In this document: positions 1 through 8,815 of the stretch, one piece after another | Position numbering within the stretch: the stretch's first letter is position 1 | Layout: each line of letters starts with the position of its first letter | Assembly: GCF_005503145.1 (NCBI RefSeq) | Contig: NZ_SCNV01000010.1 | Coordinates: forward strand, 62,001 to 126,000 | Source: Burkholderia sp. 4M9327F10 | GTDB taxonomy: Bacteria; Pseudomonadota; Gammaproteobacteria; Burkholderiales; Burkholderiaceae | Direction: 5' to 3' | DNA: 64,000 bases | Made by a program: the position numbers and the translations under genes | The notes under the pieces: model-generated | Seen by the model: the letters and a program-made list of their open reading frames with translations, nothing else | Told to the model about the DNA's origin: nothing | The model's database searches: none

Positions 1-3000
1 GCTTCGCGCACGCGGCGCGCCAGTTCATAGCCGGACAGGTTCGGCATATGGCAATCGGTGATCAGGCACCCATAGCGGCATTCCCGCAGAGCCGCGAGCG
101 CTTCCATGCCGTCGTTCACCACGTCGCACGCGAAACCCAGCAAGGTGAGCTGGTGACGGATCAATTCCTGATTGACCGGATGGTCCTCCGCCACAAGGAT
201 CAACCGGCCGCTCGCAATGGCGCGCTCACGGTCGGGAGGCGCAGCGCCCGCTTCCGCGATTTCCTGTGCACGTGGCGCGGACGTCGACAAACCGGTCAGC
301 GCGGCCGCGCAGGCCGCTGCGAGGCCGCGCCAGGAAATCGGATTGATGCTGACGCGCACCGTGTCGTCCAGGATGCGGTAACCGGTCGGTTTGGGTTTTT
401 CCGTCAGGTAGATCACGCGTGAACCTGAGCGCGCAGCGTCCGGTATCTCCAGCCCGTCGCTCAGGAATACCAGGTCCTCGTTGGCGAGCGCTACGGGATC
501 GCTCAACTCGGCTGCGCCCTCCGCAACCCGGCGCAAATCGATACCGAGCGCATGGCCGAAATGCACCAGCGCACGCGCAACACGCGGATCCGCGACGGCG
601 ACAAGCCCACGCTTGCCACGCAAGGCACGGGCCTTGTAGTGCAACGCCTCGAGGGGCATCGCGATCCGAACGGTCATGAGGGTGCCCACGCCGGGCGTGC
701 TCTGCAACTCCAGCGCACCACCCATCAGTGTGGTGAGCTTATGGCAGATGGTCAGGCCGAGCCCAGTTCCGCCAAAACGCCGGGTTGTCGAAGACTCGGC
801 CTGCACGAACGGTTCGAACAGACTCGCCTGAACGTCCGGCGCAATACCGATACCGGTGTCCTCGACACTCATCTCCAATGTCTGGCTATCCTCCGTCTGC
901 CCGACCACGCAGACCCGCACGTCGACCTCGCCCGCCAAGGTGAACTTGATCGCATTGCTGAGCAGGTTAAAGAGGATCTGGCGCAGGCGCACGCTGTCGC
1001 CCCGCACACTGGCCGCAACTTCGGGAGCGATGTCCACGCGGACCCTCAGGCCCTTCTCGTGGGCTCGCCCGGCGAGCAGGCCCACGGCATTGTCGACCAG
1101 TTCGCGCAGGTCGATCGGCTCCGCCTCGATGGTCAAGCGGCCAGCCTCAATCTTCGAGTAATCGAGCAGATCGTCCAGAATCTGCAGCAGCGCGCCCGCG
1201 GACTCATGAATCATGCCGAGCATTTCACCCTGATCGGCACTCAGGCGCGTGCGTTCGAGCACCTCGACGAGTCCAAGCACGCCGTTCATCGGCGTACGGA
1301 TCTCGTGGCTCATCATCGCGAGGAAGTCGTCCTTGGCGCGCGAGGCGGCCTCAGCCAGATCGCGGGCGCGCGCCAGTTCCTCGGAGCGGGCATGCTCCGC
1401 GCTCGCGTCGACCCAATACCCGCTCCAGACTACGCTGCCGGAGGGCTCGCGCCGCGGTACCAGTTCGGCGCGCACCCAGCGCGCGCCATCGCGAGCCGAG
1501 GAACGGAACTCCATGTGAATCGGCTGCTGGGTGCGCGCCGAACGCTCGAGCTCGGCCAGCACGCGTGGCCGGTCTTCCGCGCACACCCGCTCGAAATCGA
1601 TCTCGCCCATCTGCATGAGCGCACTGCTCTCGCCGCCGAGCAAATGCTGGGTATTGCCGCCAATATAGGGAAACGAGTAGCGGCCCTGCGCGCCACGGCG
1701 CAATTGAAACACTACCGCCGGCAACGAGCTCGTCACATCGAACAGGCGCCGCTCGTTCTCGCGCGCGAGCATTTCGGCGCGCCGGATCTCTGTAATGTCG
1801 ACCACGGTGCCAAGCACGCTGAGGGGTTTGCCGTCGGTGCCACGGCACACGCTGGTCCAGAACAGACCGTGCCGCGTCCGTCCGTCGCGGCCGGCGAATT
1901 CGAGTTCCAGCCGGGAGCGCTCGCCGGTTCTCATCGCTTCCCGGATCGCGTGCTCCAGCTTATAGCTGTTCGCCACGCCCCAGACCTGCACCTGCTCGCT
2001 CGTGCGGCCCAGAATCTGCTCACGGGGCAAGCCGCAACTCTCCTCGTAGGCACGATTGATGGCGATATAGCGGCCGTCCAGATCTTTCGCAACGAGCGGA
2101 TACGGCACCATCTCCATCATGGTCTGCTGGAAATTGAGTTGCCTCACCAGTTCGCGCTCGGTCTGCTTGCGCAGTCGCACCTCGCGCTGCAGCAACAGGT
2201 AAGCGCGCAACGTCACCACCAGCACCGCGCCGATGCCAATCAGCAATGGCAGCAAACGTAGCGCCGACATGCTCCAGGCGCCGCGCTCGCCGCCATTGCC
2301 GGTCACCCATCTCTGCCGGATGCGCTGCTTTTCCGCCGACGGCATGGCCTGCAGCGCACGGTCGATCAAGCCGGCGAGCGGCGCCAGATCGGAGCGCACG
2401 GCAAAACTCAGCGAGTCGGATTCGCCGACTGTGCCAAGAATCTTCAACTCACCCTCGTAGCGCTGCTTCAAAGCGAGATCGACGGCGGCAAGGTTGCCGA
2501 CCAGCACATCCGCCTTGCCGCGCGCAACCAGATTGAGCGCCTCGTCGAGGGTGGGCGCGACGCTCACATTCGCGGCAGGAATGTTGTACGCCGCAAACGG
2601 GATCGAATCCGCACTGTGGGCGGAGACGGCAATGCGGCGCGAAGCGAAATCGTTCAGGCTACGTGCAGCGGGCTCGTCCTCCCGTCCTACTATAACGAGC
2701 GGGTAGCTTTCATATGGGCGCGTATTCACCGCGTTCCTGAGCTGCGGATCGCCGCGCACCGCAGTGGCCAGGACGCCCAGATCGCCATGCTGAAAGGCGC
2801 GGACCGTAGCCGGCCAACCGGCAATCGGCGCGCGGGTGAACTGGACGCCGAGCGAGCGGCTCAGATAGTCGAGATATTCCGCGGCAATGCCGCTCGGGCG
2901 TCCTGCACTGTCGAGATAGCTAAACGGCTGCCAGCCGCTGTCAAAACCGACAGAGACCGGCGGCAGCGCACGCAGCCATGCCTGCTCCGCCGGAGTGAGC

Positions 3001-3851
3001 ATGAGGCGCTGTGCGGCGAAAATAGAGGGGGATTTGAAGTTGGCGCCGAGCCAGCGCGCGCGGATGGCCGCTTCATCTGCCGGATACATGGAGGCCAGCG
3101 CGTGGTCGAGCTGATCGCGCAGCGCGGTGCGCCCGCGCGGCACCGCGAAACGCAGTTCGCCGGGGCTGCCTTCTTCGAAGGCGATGCGCAGATCGCGGAA
3201 TCCTTCGTTCGTGAGTGCGTATTGAACGGTTGGCGTGAATCCCAGATAAGCGTCCGCGTTACTCTGTGCGACGGCGCGCAAGGCCGAAGCGGTGTCCGGA
3301 TAGGTCTCGATCTGTGCGCGTGGGAAACGCTCACGCAGCCCGCGGTCCAGTGCGAAACCTTTTTCAATGGCGAGCCGGGCATTGGCGAGCTGTGTGACAT
3401 CCTGCACGGTCTGGTCGTGCCACCTGACGACCACCGAGGTAGTGGCCCAAAAATACGGCGCCGTGAAACTCAGACTGTGCTCGCGCTCCGGGGTACGCGC
3501 CACGCTCATCAACAGATCGACCTGGCCGGCCGCGGCTGCCGCAAGCAGTTGCGGCATATCGGGAAAGATCCTGGGTACGATGATCACACGGGGACCGACG
3601 AGGGTGCGTAGATAGTCAGCGCTCAAACCGGTTAAACGCCCGTCGATGACTTCCTCGAAGGGCGCCCACCCGCTCGCGAGCGTGCCAACGACGAGCTGCG
3701 CCGGCATCGCGGCGCTCGCCTGCGCCGCGGCGCCGCCGGGCGGATTGGCAGCCAGTGCGAACGGCGTGCCGAGTTGCAGAAGCAGGGCCGCGGCAAGCCA
3801 CCAAAGACGCCGCGCTACGTCGAGCCCAACCCCGAAGCGAGGCGGGCGCAT
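1..3851 (-). CDS. BvgS-like hybrid sensor histidine kinase (partial, runs off left edge)
   Basis: Inner-membrane sensor kinase; 1283 codons are visible and the frame is still open at base 1. Domain order: signal peptide (about 1-34), two periplasmic family-3 solute-binding (Venus flytrap) domains (about 45-265 and 290-515), one membrane helix (about 527-550), two PAS-like domains, HisKA with the H-box SHEIRTPMNG (phospho-His 849), HATPase with N-box NLLSNAIKFT and G-boxes EDTGIGI and GGTGLGL, then a receiver domain with phospho-Asp 1266 in LITDCHMP. Tandem flytrap domains plus PAS, kinase and receiver are the BvgS/EvgS architecture; a C-terminal HPt domain would be expected outside the window. 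The ATG at 3851 is chosen because a signal peptide follows it. It lies 34 bases after the aquaporin gene, so the two are probably co-transcribed. Likely partners are the three response regulators upstream. The ligand is unknown. Confidence 0.93.
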   Translation of the reverse strand, partial: MRPPRFGVGLDVARRLWWLAAALLLQLGTPFALAANPPGGAAAQASAAMPAQLVVGTLASGWAPFEEVIDGRLTGLSADYLRTLVGPRVIIVPRIFPDMPQLLAAAAAGQVDLLMSVARTPEREHSLSFTAPYFWATTSVVVRWHDQTVQDVTQLANARLAIEKGFALDRGLRERFPRAQIETYPDTASALRAVAQSNADAYLGFTPTVQYALTNEGFRDLRIAFEEGSPGELRFAVPRGRTALRDQLDHALASMYPADEAAIRARWLGANFKSPSIFAAQRLMLTPAEQAWLRALPPVSVGFDSGWQPFSYLDSAGRPSGIAAEYLDYLSRSLGVQFTRAPIAGWPATVRAFQHGDLGVLATAVRGDPQLRNAVNTRPYESYPLVIVGREDEPAARSLNDFASRRIAVSAHSADSIPFAAYNIPAANVSVAPTLDEALNLVARGKADVLVGNLAAVDLALKQRYEGELKILGTVGESDSLSFAVRSDLAPLAGLIDRALQAMPSAEKQRIRQRWVTGNGGERGAWSMSALRLLPLLIGIGAVLVVTLRAYLLLQREVRLRKQTERELVRQLNFQQTMMEMVPYPLVAKDLDGRYIAINRAYEESCGLPREQILGRTSEQVQVWGVANSYKLEHAIREAMRTGERSRLELEFAGRDGRTRHGLFWTSVCRGTDGKPLSVLGTVVDITEIRRAEMLARENERRLFDVTSSLPAVVFQLRRGAQGRYSFPYIGGNTQHLLGGESSALMQMGEIDFERVCAEDRPRVLAELERSARTQQPIHMEFRSSARDGARWVRAELVPRREPSGSVVWSGYWVDASAEHARSEELARARDLAEAASRAKDDFLAMMSHEIRTPMNGVLGLVEVLERTRLSADQGEMLGMIHESAGALLQILDDLLDYSKIEAGRLTIEAEPIDLRELVDNAVGLLAGRAHEKGLRVRVDIAPEVAASVRGDSVRLRQILFNLLSNAIKFTLAGEVDVRVCVVGQTEDSQTLEMSVEDTGIGIAPDVQASLFEPFVQAESSTTRRFGGTGLGLTICHKLTTLMGGALELQSTPGVGTLMTVRIAMPLEALHYKARALRGKRGLVAVADPRVARALVHFGHALGIDLRRVAEGAAELSDPVALANEDLVFLSDGLEIPDAARSGSRVIYLTEKPKPTGYRILDDTVRVSINPISWRGLAAACAAALTGLSTSAPRAQEIAEAGAAPPDRERAIASGRLILVAEDHPVNQELIRHQLTLLGFACDVVNDGMEALAALRECRYGCLITDCHMPNLSGYELARRVRE

Positions 3852-3885
3852 GACGGCTGCACAGGATCCTGCCGGAACGCGGAAA

Positions 3886-4632
3886 TCAGGCGAACCCACC
3901 TTGCCCCTCCCCCGTGCCGCCACTCGCCGCACACGGCTTGGGCCACAAGTGCGCGTACAAAACTCCCGCGGCGATGGCGCCGGCCAGCGGCGCGGCCCAG
4001 AACAGCCAAAGCTGATCAAGCGCCCAGTCGCCGACGAACAACGCCGGACCCGTGGAGCGCGCGGGATTGACCGACGCATTCGTGACAGGCATGGCAATCA
4101 GATAGATCAACGCCATGCAGGCGCCTTTGACCAGAGGCGAGACGGAGCGGGAAACGCCTTTGCGTGACATCAGCAGATTGACCATAACGAGCGCAAACGA
4201 CATGGACAGCTCGATCACAAGCGCGGAATGGAGCTGATAGTCCGCAGGGGAATGCTCGCCGAAGCCGTTGGCGCCGAACTCGCTTGCTGCCAGATCGAAC
4301 CCCGGGCGCCCGCTCGCCACATAGGCGAGCAGCGCGGTACCGAGCAGCGCGCCGCAAATCTGCGCGGCAATGTAGGGCACCAGGTCGCGAATCGGGAAGC
4401 GGTTGGCGATGGCATTCCCAACAGTCACAATAGGATTGAAGTGGGCGCCGGACACGTGTTCCAGCGAATAGGTCGCAACCGTGAGGGCGAGCCCGAAGGC
4501 AAGCGCCACCTGCAGCGCGCCAAAGCCGGGCTGCGGCAGCACCGCACTCAGAACGATGCTGCCGCAGCCCACGAACACCAGCCACGCCGTGCCCGCACAC
4601 TCGACCGCCAACCGCTTGCTCAAGCTCATCAT
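3886..4632 (-). CDS. aqpZ: Aquaporin Z-like MIP channel with altered first NPA box
   Basis: Six-helix MIP-family channel of 248 residues, about the usual AqpZ length. The start at 4632 (Met-Met) is preceded by a purine-rich GAGGGG site; a longer reading frame to 4755 would add 41 arginine-rich residues unlike the family. The second half-helix has a normal NPA box (189-191) followed by the filter Arg192. The first box reads NPI (66-68) instead of NPA. Aligned with E. coli AqpZ, the filter Phe is kept (Phe46), but the filter His is Tyr177 and the filter Thr is Ala186. The pore may therefore not be a plain water channel. The gene sits between the response regulators and the sensor kinase on the same strand. 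Family assignment is firm; substrate is open. Confidence 0.9.
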   Translation of the reverse strand: MMSLSKRLAVECAGTAWLVFVGCGSIVLSAVLPQPGFGALQVALAFGLALTVATYSLEHVSGAHFNPIVTVGNAIANRFPIRDLVPYIAAQICGALLGTALLAYVASGRPGFDLAASEFGANGFGEHSPADYQLHSALVIELSMSFALVMVNLLMSRKGVSRSVSPLVKGACMALIYLIAMPVTNASVNPARSTGPALFVGDWALDQLWLFWAAPLAGAIAAGVLYAHLWPKPCAASGGTGEGQGGFA

Positions 4633-4873
4633 TGCGCCCCTCACTCTCCGAGTTACACGGTGCGAAAGCGCGCCTTGGGCGCCGGGCCGCCGCCATGCAC
4701 ATTTCTGAATAAAATTTGCATGCCGAATCGTTTTTTTGTGAAGGGTTCGTGACAACCACCCATGAATCGCACGCCGCCGGCAAGTATGGAATGGCGATGC
4801 AGCCCTACTAATCAGACGATTCTTAAATCGGCGCAGCTGTCCGATCGCTCATGTAAATCGCGCTCTTAGGCAT

Positions 4874-5518
4874 TCAGGTAAGGCCCATCTGCTGGGCGTA
4901 TTTGATGAGCGCTGCTTCGGATTCGATTCCAAGTTTGCGCATGACACTGCGCTTTTGCGTGCTGATCGTCTTGCCGCTACGGTTGAGCCGCATGGCAATC
5001 TCGCTGATCGACATGCCCTGTATATAGAGGCAGAAGACCTCCCATTCCCGCACACTCAGAATTCCTGCACGCGGGTGTGGGAAAGAACCCATCTCGTCAA
5101 AGGCGGTCTGCACACTGGCCGACAGATAGGTTTGTCCTGCCACAGCGGAGGCGATCGCATCAGACAGTGCATCGACGGCGTCGCGCTTGTCCACGATGGC
5201 CGACACGCCCAGGTTCAGCAGGCCCGACAAGGTGGGCGGATGGCAGATCATGGTCAGGATCACCACACGCGGATGCGGCGGGTGGCGCAAGACACGCCGC
5301 AAGATCGGCGTGGCGTTGCTGAGGCCGTCGATATCCGGCATGCCGATATCGGAGACCACGACATCGCAAGGGCAGGTGTCGATCAGCTCGGCGAGCGTTT
5401 GTGTATCCGGCGCCTCGCCGACGACTAACAGGTGAGCCTTGGCTTCCAGCAACTGCCGCACGCCAAAGCGCACGCAGCTATGGTCGTCAGCCACGATGAC
5501 TCGAATAGTCGGATTCAT
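4874..5518 (-). CDS. NarL/LuxR-family response regulator (third of three)
   Basis: 214-residue two-component regulator. The receiver has the acidic pair Asp11-Asp12, phospho-Asp57 (VVSDIGMP), the conserved Thr (VILTM) and the switch Lys (VDKRD). The C-terminal LuxR-type helix-turn-helix (about 150-205) contains SISEIAMRLNRSGKTISTQK. This layout matches BvgA, EvgA and RcsB. It is the nearest regulator to the aquaporin and sensor kinase genes, transcribed in the same direction, and is a paralogue of the next two genes upstream. It probably takes phosphate from the BvgS-like kinase at 1-3851; that pairing is inferred from position and architecture only. Confidence 0.93.
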   Translation of the reverse strand: MNPTIRVIVADDHSCVRFGVRQLLEAKAHLLVVGEAPDTQTLAELIDTCPCDVVVSDIGMPDIDGLSNATPILRRVLRHPPHPRVVILTMICHPPTLSGLLNLGVSAIVDKRDAVDALSDAIASAVAGQTYLSASVQTAFDEMGSFPHPRAGILSVREWEVFCLYIQGMSISEIAMRLNRSGKTISTQKRSVMRKLGIESEAALIKYAQQMGLT

Positions 5519-5626
5519 GTTGTTCTGGTGAGCTTGACTGGATCTCCGTGCAGGTCATGCATCCCCCGGAGAGGCCAGTCAGGGTTCTGAGTGTCGCGTG
5601 CATGACGCACGCGAGCCCGTACCGGA

Positions 5627-6319
5627 TCAGCGCCGGCTTTGCGGAAGACCCTGGGGCAGCAAGCCGTATTCGACAGCAAACCTGAATAGCTCGGAGTCGC
5701 TATTCAGCGCGAGCTTGCGCATGGCGGCACACTTCTGCGAGCTGATCGTCTTGACGCTGCGCTCGAAGCGCTCGGCGAGCTCTGTCACTCCGATGCCGGA
5801 CGCGTATTGTGTGATCACCTCCAGCTCGCGCGGTGACAGAACCTCGCGCACGAACTCGAACCGCTCTGCCTGAGCCGCGTCGGCGATCAATGTGCGAACC
5901 GCCGGGCCGATGTACCGCTCACGCGCCAGCGCACTCACAATCGCCACATGAATCAGGTCAATCCGGTCACGCTTGCTCAACAGGGCTTCGGCTCCCAACG
6001 CGAGCACGCGCTGTAGCGCGCTGGCATCGGTCTCCATGGTCAGCACCACCAGCGCCACGTTCGGATGGCGTTGGCGAAACTGCCTCAAGGTGGTGAAGCC
6101 GTCGCCTTCCATATTGCCGGGCATGTACAGGTCCATCACGGCAAGATCGCACTTGACACGATCGGCTTCGGCAAACAACTCGGCGGCATCGGTAGCGCGA
6201 CCGACTATCTCCATATTGGGAAAGCCGGACATCAGGTTTTCAACCGCCAACAGGACAAGCGGATGATCGTCCGCAACGATGGCTCTAACTGGTGTGCTTA
6301 TATGTGTGCTTTCGTACAT
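5627..6319 (-). CDS. NarL/LuxR-family response regulator (second of three)
   Basis: 230-residue regulator starting at Met-Tyr-Glu-Ser (6319), with GGTGGAG about 9 bases upstream. An 18-residue N-terminal extension to 6373 is possible but has no family support. Receiver: acidic pair Asp17-Asp18, phospho-Asp63 (VMDLYMP), Thr (VVLTME) and Lys (LLSKRD). DNA-binding region: GVTELAERFERSVKTISSQK. The C-terminus is about 10 residues longer than in its two paralogues. It lies in tandem with them, separated by gaps of 108 and 164 bases, so each may also have its own promoter. Confidence 0.92.
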   Translation of the reverse strand: MYESTHISTPVRAIVADDHPLVLLAVENLMSGFPNMEIVGRATDAAELFAEADRVKCDLAVMDLYMPGNMEGDGFTTLRQFRQRHPNVALVVLTMETDASALQRVLALGAEALLSKRDRIDLIHVAIVSALARERYIGPAVRTLIADAAQAERFEFVREVLSPRELEVITQYASGIGVTELAERFERSVKTISSQKCAAMRKLALNSDSELFRFAVEYGLLPQGLPQSRR

Positions 6320-6483
6320 TGTGCTCGGCTCCACCGGCTTCTCGGTTCCCGGTCGCTCCGTATGACGGAACAACTGGCCCAGCGGCGAGCATCAAACATT
6401 TGCCATGGCACAAACATAAGATTGCTCCGAAATACCTGTCGATCGTAATCTTCAATAGAATTTTACTTAGTCGTTCGACCTAT

Positions 6484-7137
6484 TTACCGGACCACTCCAT
6501 TCGCCTTGACATACGCATACAAACCGGGATCGTTGGTCACGCCGAGCTTTGCCATTGCAATGCGCTTCTGCCGGCTGACCGTGCGGGCATCGCGTCCTAG
6601 CACGTGTGCGATTTCTGATATGGACTTACCCTGTGCGAACAATCCGATAACCTCGGCCTCCCGCGGCGACAGACGACGTATGCGCCACGTGCCGTCCGGC
6701 GTCCTTCCGAGTTTGTCAAGCGCTTCACGAACGGACTCTCCAATATGGACACGGCAATCTCCGGCGCAGCGAACCGCCGCGACCAGTTCGCTCATTGCCT
6801 CGGTCTTGTTGACAATGCCCACGACGCCGTCCGAGAGGACCGAGCTCAGAATGGCGGTGTTCGTCAAACCGGTAAGCGCCACCACACGCAGCTCCGGCCA
6901 TTCGCCGCGAATTCGCCGGATGAGATGCAAGCCGTCACCCATGGCGCCGTTTGCCTCGGGCATGGCCAGATCGGTGACGAGTACGTCGCAGGGGACGCTG
7001 CGCAGCAGATTGATCAGACTCGTTGGACCCGTGGCCTCACCAACGATCGTGATGTCGCGATGCGCACGAAGTGCGGCGCGCACTCCGAGCAGAACGAAAG
7101 GATGATCGTCCGCCAGGATAACCCGAAGGTTCGTCAT
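6484..7137 (-). CDS. NarL/LuxR-family response regulator (first of three)
   Basis: 217 residues. Receiver: Asp10-Asp11, phospho-Asp56 (VTDLAMP), Thr (VALTGL) and Lys (VNKTEA). HTH: SISEIAHVLGRDARTVSRQK, in which the usual KTIS of the recognition helix is RTVS, the most divergent of the three. First gene of the signalling cluster; the AT-rich 248-base region upstream (7138-7385) presumably holds its promoter. Same BvgA/RcsB-like class as the next two genes. Confidence 0.92.
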   Translation of the reverse strand: MTNLRVILADDHPFVLLGVRAALRAHRDITIVGEATGPTSLINLLRSVPCDVLVTDLAMPEANGAMGDGLHLIRRIRGEWPELRVVALTGLTNTAILSSVLSDGVVGIVNKTEAMSELVAAVRCAGDCRVHIGESVREALDKLGRTPDGTWRIRRLSPREAEVIGLFAQGKSISEIAHVLGRDARTVSRQKRIAMAKLGVTNDPGLYAYVKANGVVR

Positions 7138-7385
7138 GGTGTTCTCTTGATTGTTGCATGTCTATGCGCATTACCCATTTCGATGCGATGCCCTCTGGCG
7201 TGCCGTTCGCCCGGCCCGGCTCGCGGCTTCGAAAGAGTGCGGCAGGGTTCCTCCATAAAATCATCTGGTTAAAGAATTTTTAATCGGAGATTTCCTAATC
7301 AAATCATTTTGTCGATAATCGTCTTTAAACCATAAGGATTACCGAATTTATTTGTCGGAATAAAAGACGTTTCATCGCGCACCTC

Positions 7386-8717
7386 TTACACGTTTCTACC
7401 GTTAGCGTTCACACCCGTCTGCGTGCGCGCTGCAGTGCGCGGGCCCGTTGCGATCGTGCGCGGAAACACCGGCAACGCAATTAACGCGCACGCGCTACCC
7501 ACAGCCCACACCAGCGGCCACGAGCCGACCGAGAGCAGTAGCGGAATGGTCAGCGGCGTCACGAACAATGTCAGGAAGGCAAACGTGTTGCCCATCGCAA
7601 GTGCGGTCCCGGCGCGACGCGTACCGGCGAGCGTGGCAAGCTCGGTAAACGCCACACCGTGCCAGGCCGAGGCGCTCACGCCACCGAGGACGATGAGTCC
7701 CGCGAACAGCGTCGCCAGTGCCGCATGATGCGCGCCGCTCACGGCCGCCGCGGCAGCGAGCAAGGCAAACAGCGCCGCGCTCAGCAGGCTGCAGGCCCGC
7801 ATATACGTGCGACGGTTGCCGTGCCGGTCAGTCCAACGCCCGCTCCAGACCCGGGCGATCGCCGCACCGGTTTGCACCGCCGCCATCGTCGCGCTGATCA
7901 GCATGACGCCCGCGTGAGTGAAGTCATGCAGAAACACCGTGGCGAAGGTCACCACCGCGATTTGCGGCACACATAGCGCGCCGATGCCCAGTGCGACCCG
8001 CCAGACGCGCGCATCACGCAGCGGGCCGGGGTTGGCACTCGATGCGGCGGTCTCGGCGACACTACGCTGGCTATCGGCATGTTCATGCAGCGAGGGCTCG
8101 TGCAACCAGCGCCATGCAAACGCCGCCGTCACCGCGCATAGCAACGCCAGCACGCCATAGACGCTGGCGAAACCGAAGTGCGACGCAAGGGCCGGCAACA
8201 TCAGTGCCCCGAGGCCCCCGCCGGCTGGCACCGCGGTCTGGCGGATGCTCATGGCGAGGCCACGCTCGCCTTCGCGGAACCACGCCATCACCGCGCGGCC
8301 GCTCGAACCATTGACGCTGCCGCCCAGCAGGCCGACCAGCAGCAAGCCGAGCGCCAGCGCTGCAAGACCAGGCACATGAGCGCCGCTCGGTACGACAAAC
8401 AGCGCCATGCCCGCGAGGGCCGCGGCGGTGGTGCCCAGACCAAGCAGCAGAACCCGCCGGTCACCCCAACGGTCGGTCAGCAACCCCCACGGCAATTCGC
8501 TCAGCGCGATGCCGAGGCCGAGCATGCCCAGCACCAGCCCGAGACCACTGTTGCCGACGTGATAGCCGGAGCGCAAAAACACCGCGGTTGTCGGAATACC
8601 CGAAAATGCCGCCGAAAAACTGGCGTTGGCGGCAAAGCCAACCCCCAGCACCTTCCACCGGTGATTGGCGCCGCGGATGCGGTCCGTTTGCGCCGCACGC
8701 AAAGAATCGCTGCTCAT
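7386..8717 (-). CDS. MFS transporter
   Basis: 443-residue major facilitator superfamily permease with about 12 hydrophobic helices and the signature GLLTDRWGDRR in the loop between helices 2 and 3. The repeat of that loop in the second half reads WSGRWTDRHGNRR. The ATG at 8717 (Met-Ser-Ser-Asp) follows a run of six G at a 4-base distance and is preferred over the ATG at 8732. It is divergently transcribed from the LysR regulator at 8816 across 98 bases, suggesting local control by it. The substrate cannot be told from the sequence. Confidence 0.88.
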   Translation of the reverse strand: MSSDSLRAAQTDRIRGANHRWKVLGVGFAANASFSAAFSGIPTTAVFLRSGYHVGNSGLGLVLGMLGLGIALSELPWGLLTDRWGDRRVLLLGLGTTAAALAGMALFVVPSGAHVPGLAALALGLLLVGLLGGSVNGSSGRAVMAWFREGERGLAMSIRQTAVPAGGGLGALMLPALASHFGFASVYGVLALLCAVTAAFAWRWLHEPSLHEHADSQRSVAETAASSANPGPLRDARVWRVALGIGALCVPQIAVVTFATVFLHDFTHAGVMLISATMAAVQTGAAIARVWSGRWTDRHGNRRTYMRACSLLSAALFALLAAAAAVSGAHHAALATLFAGLIVLGGVSASAWHGVAFTELATLAGTRRAGTALAMGNTFAFLTLFVTPLTIPLLLSVGSWPLVWAVGSACALIALPVFPRTIATGPRTAARTQTGVNANGRNV

Positions 8718-8815
8718 GATGCCCCCCAACATTGATAAATTGAGGCAATCCTAAGGCTGGACGAAGCATCGGAAAAGCCGGAAAATTAGATCACTTCCAT
8801 CGGAGATTCCGAATC

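Noticed and set aside
552..2261. 569-codon plus-strand open frame opposite the sensor kinase
   Set aside because: Its translation has no recognisable motif and is His/Gln/Arg-rich; the minus strand encodes intact PAS, HisKA and HATPase motifs over the same bases.
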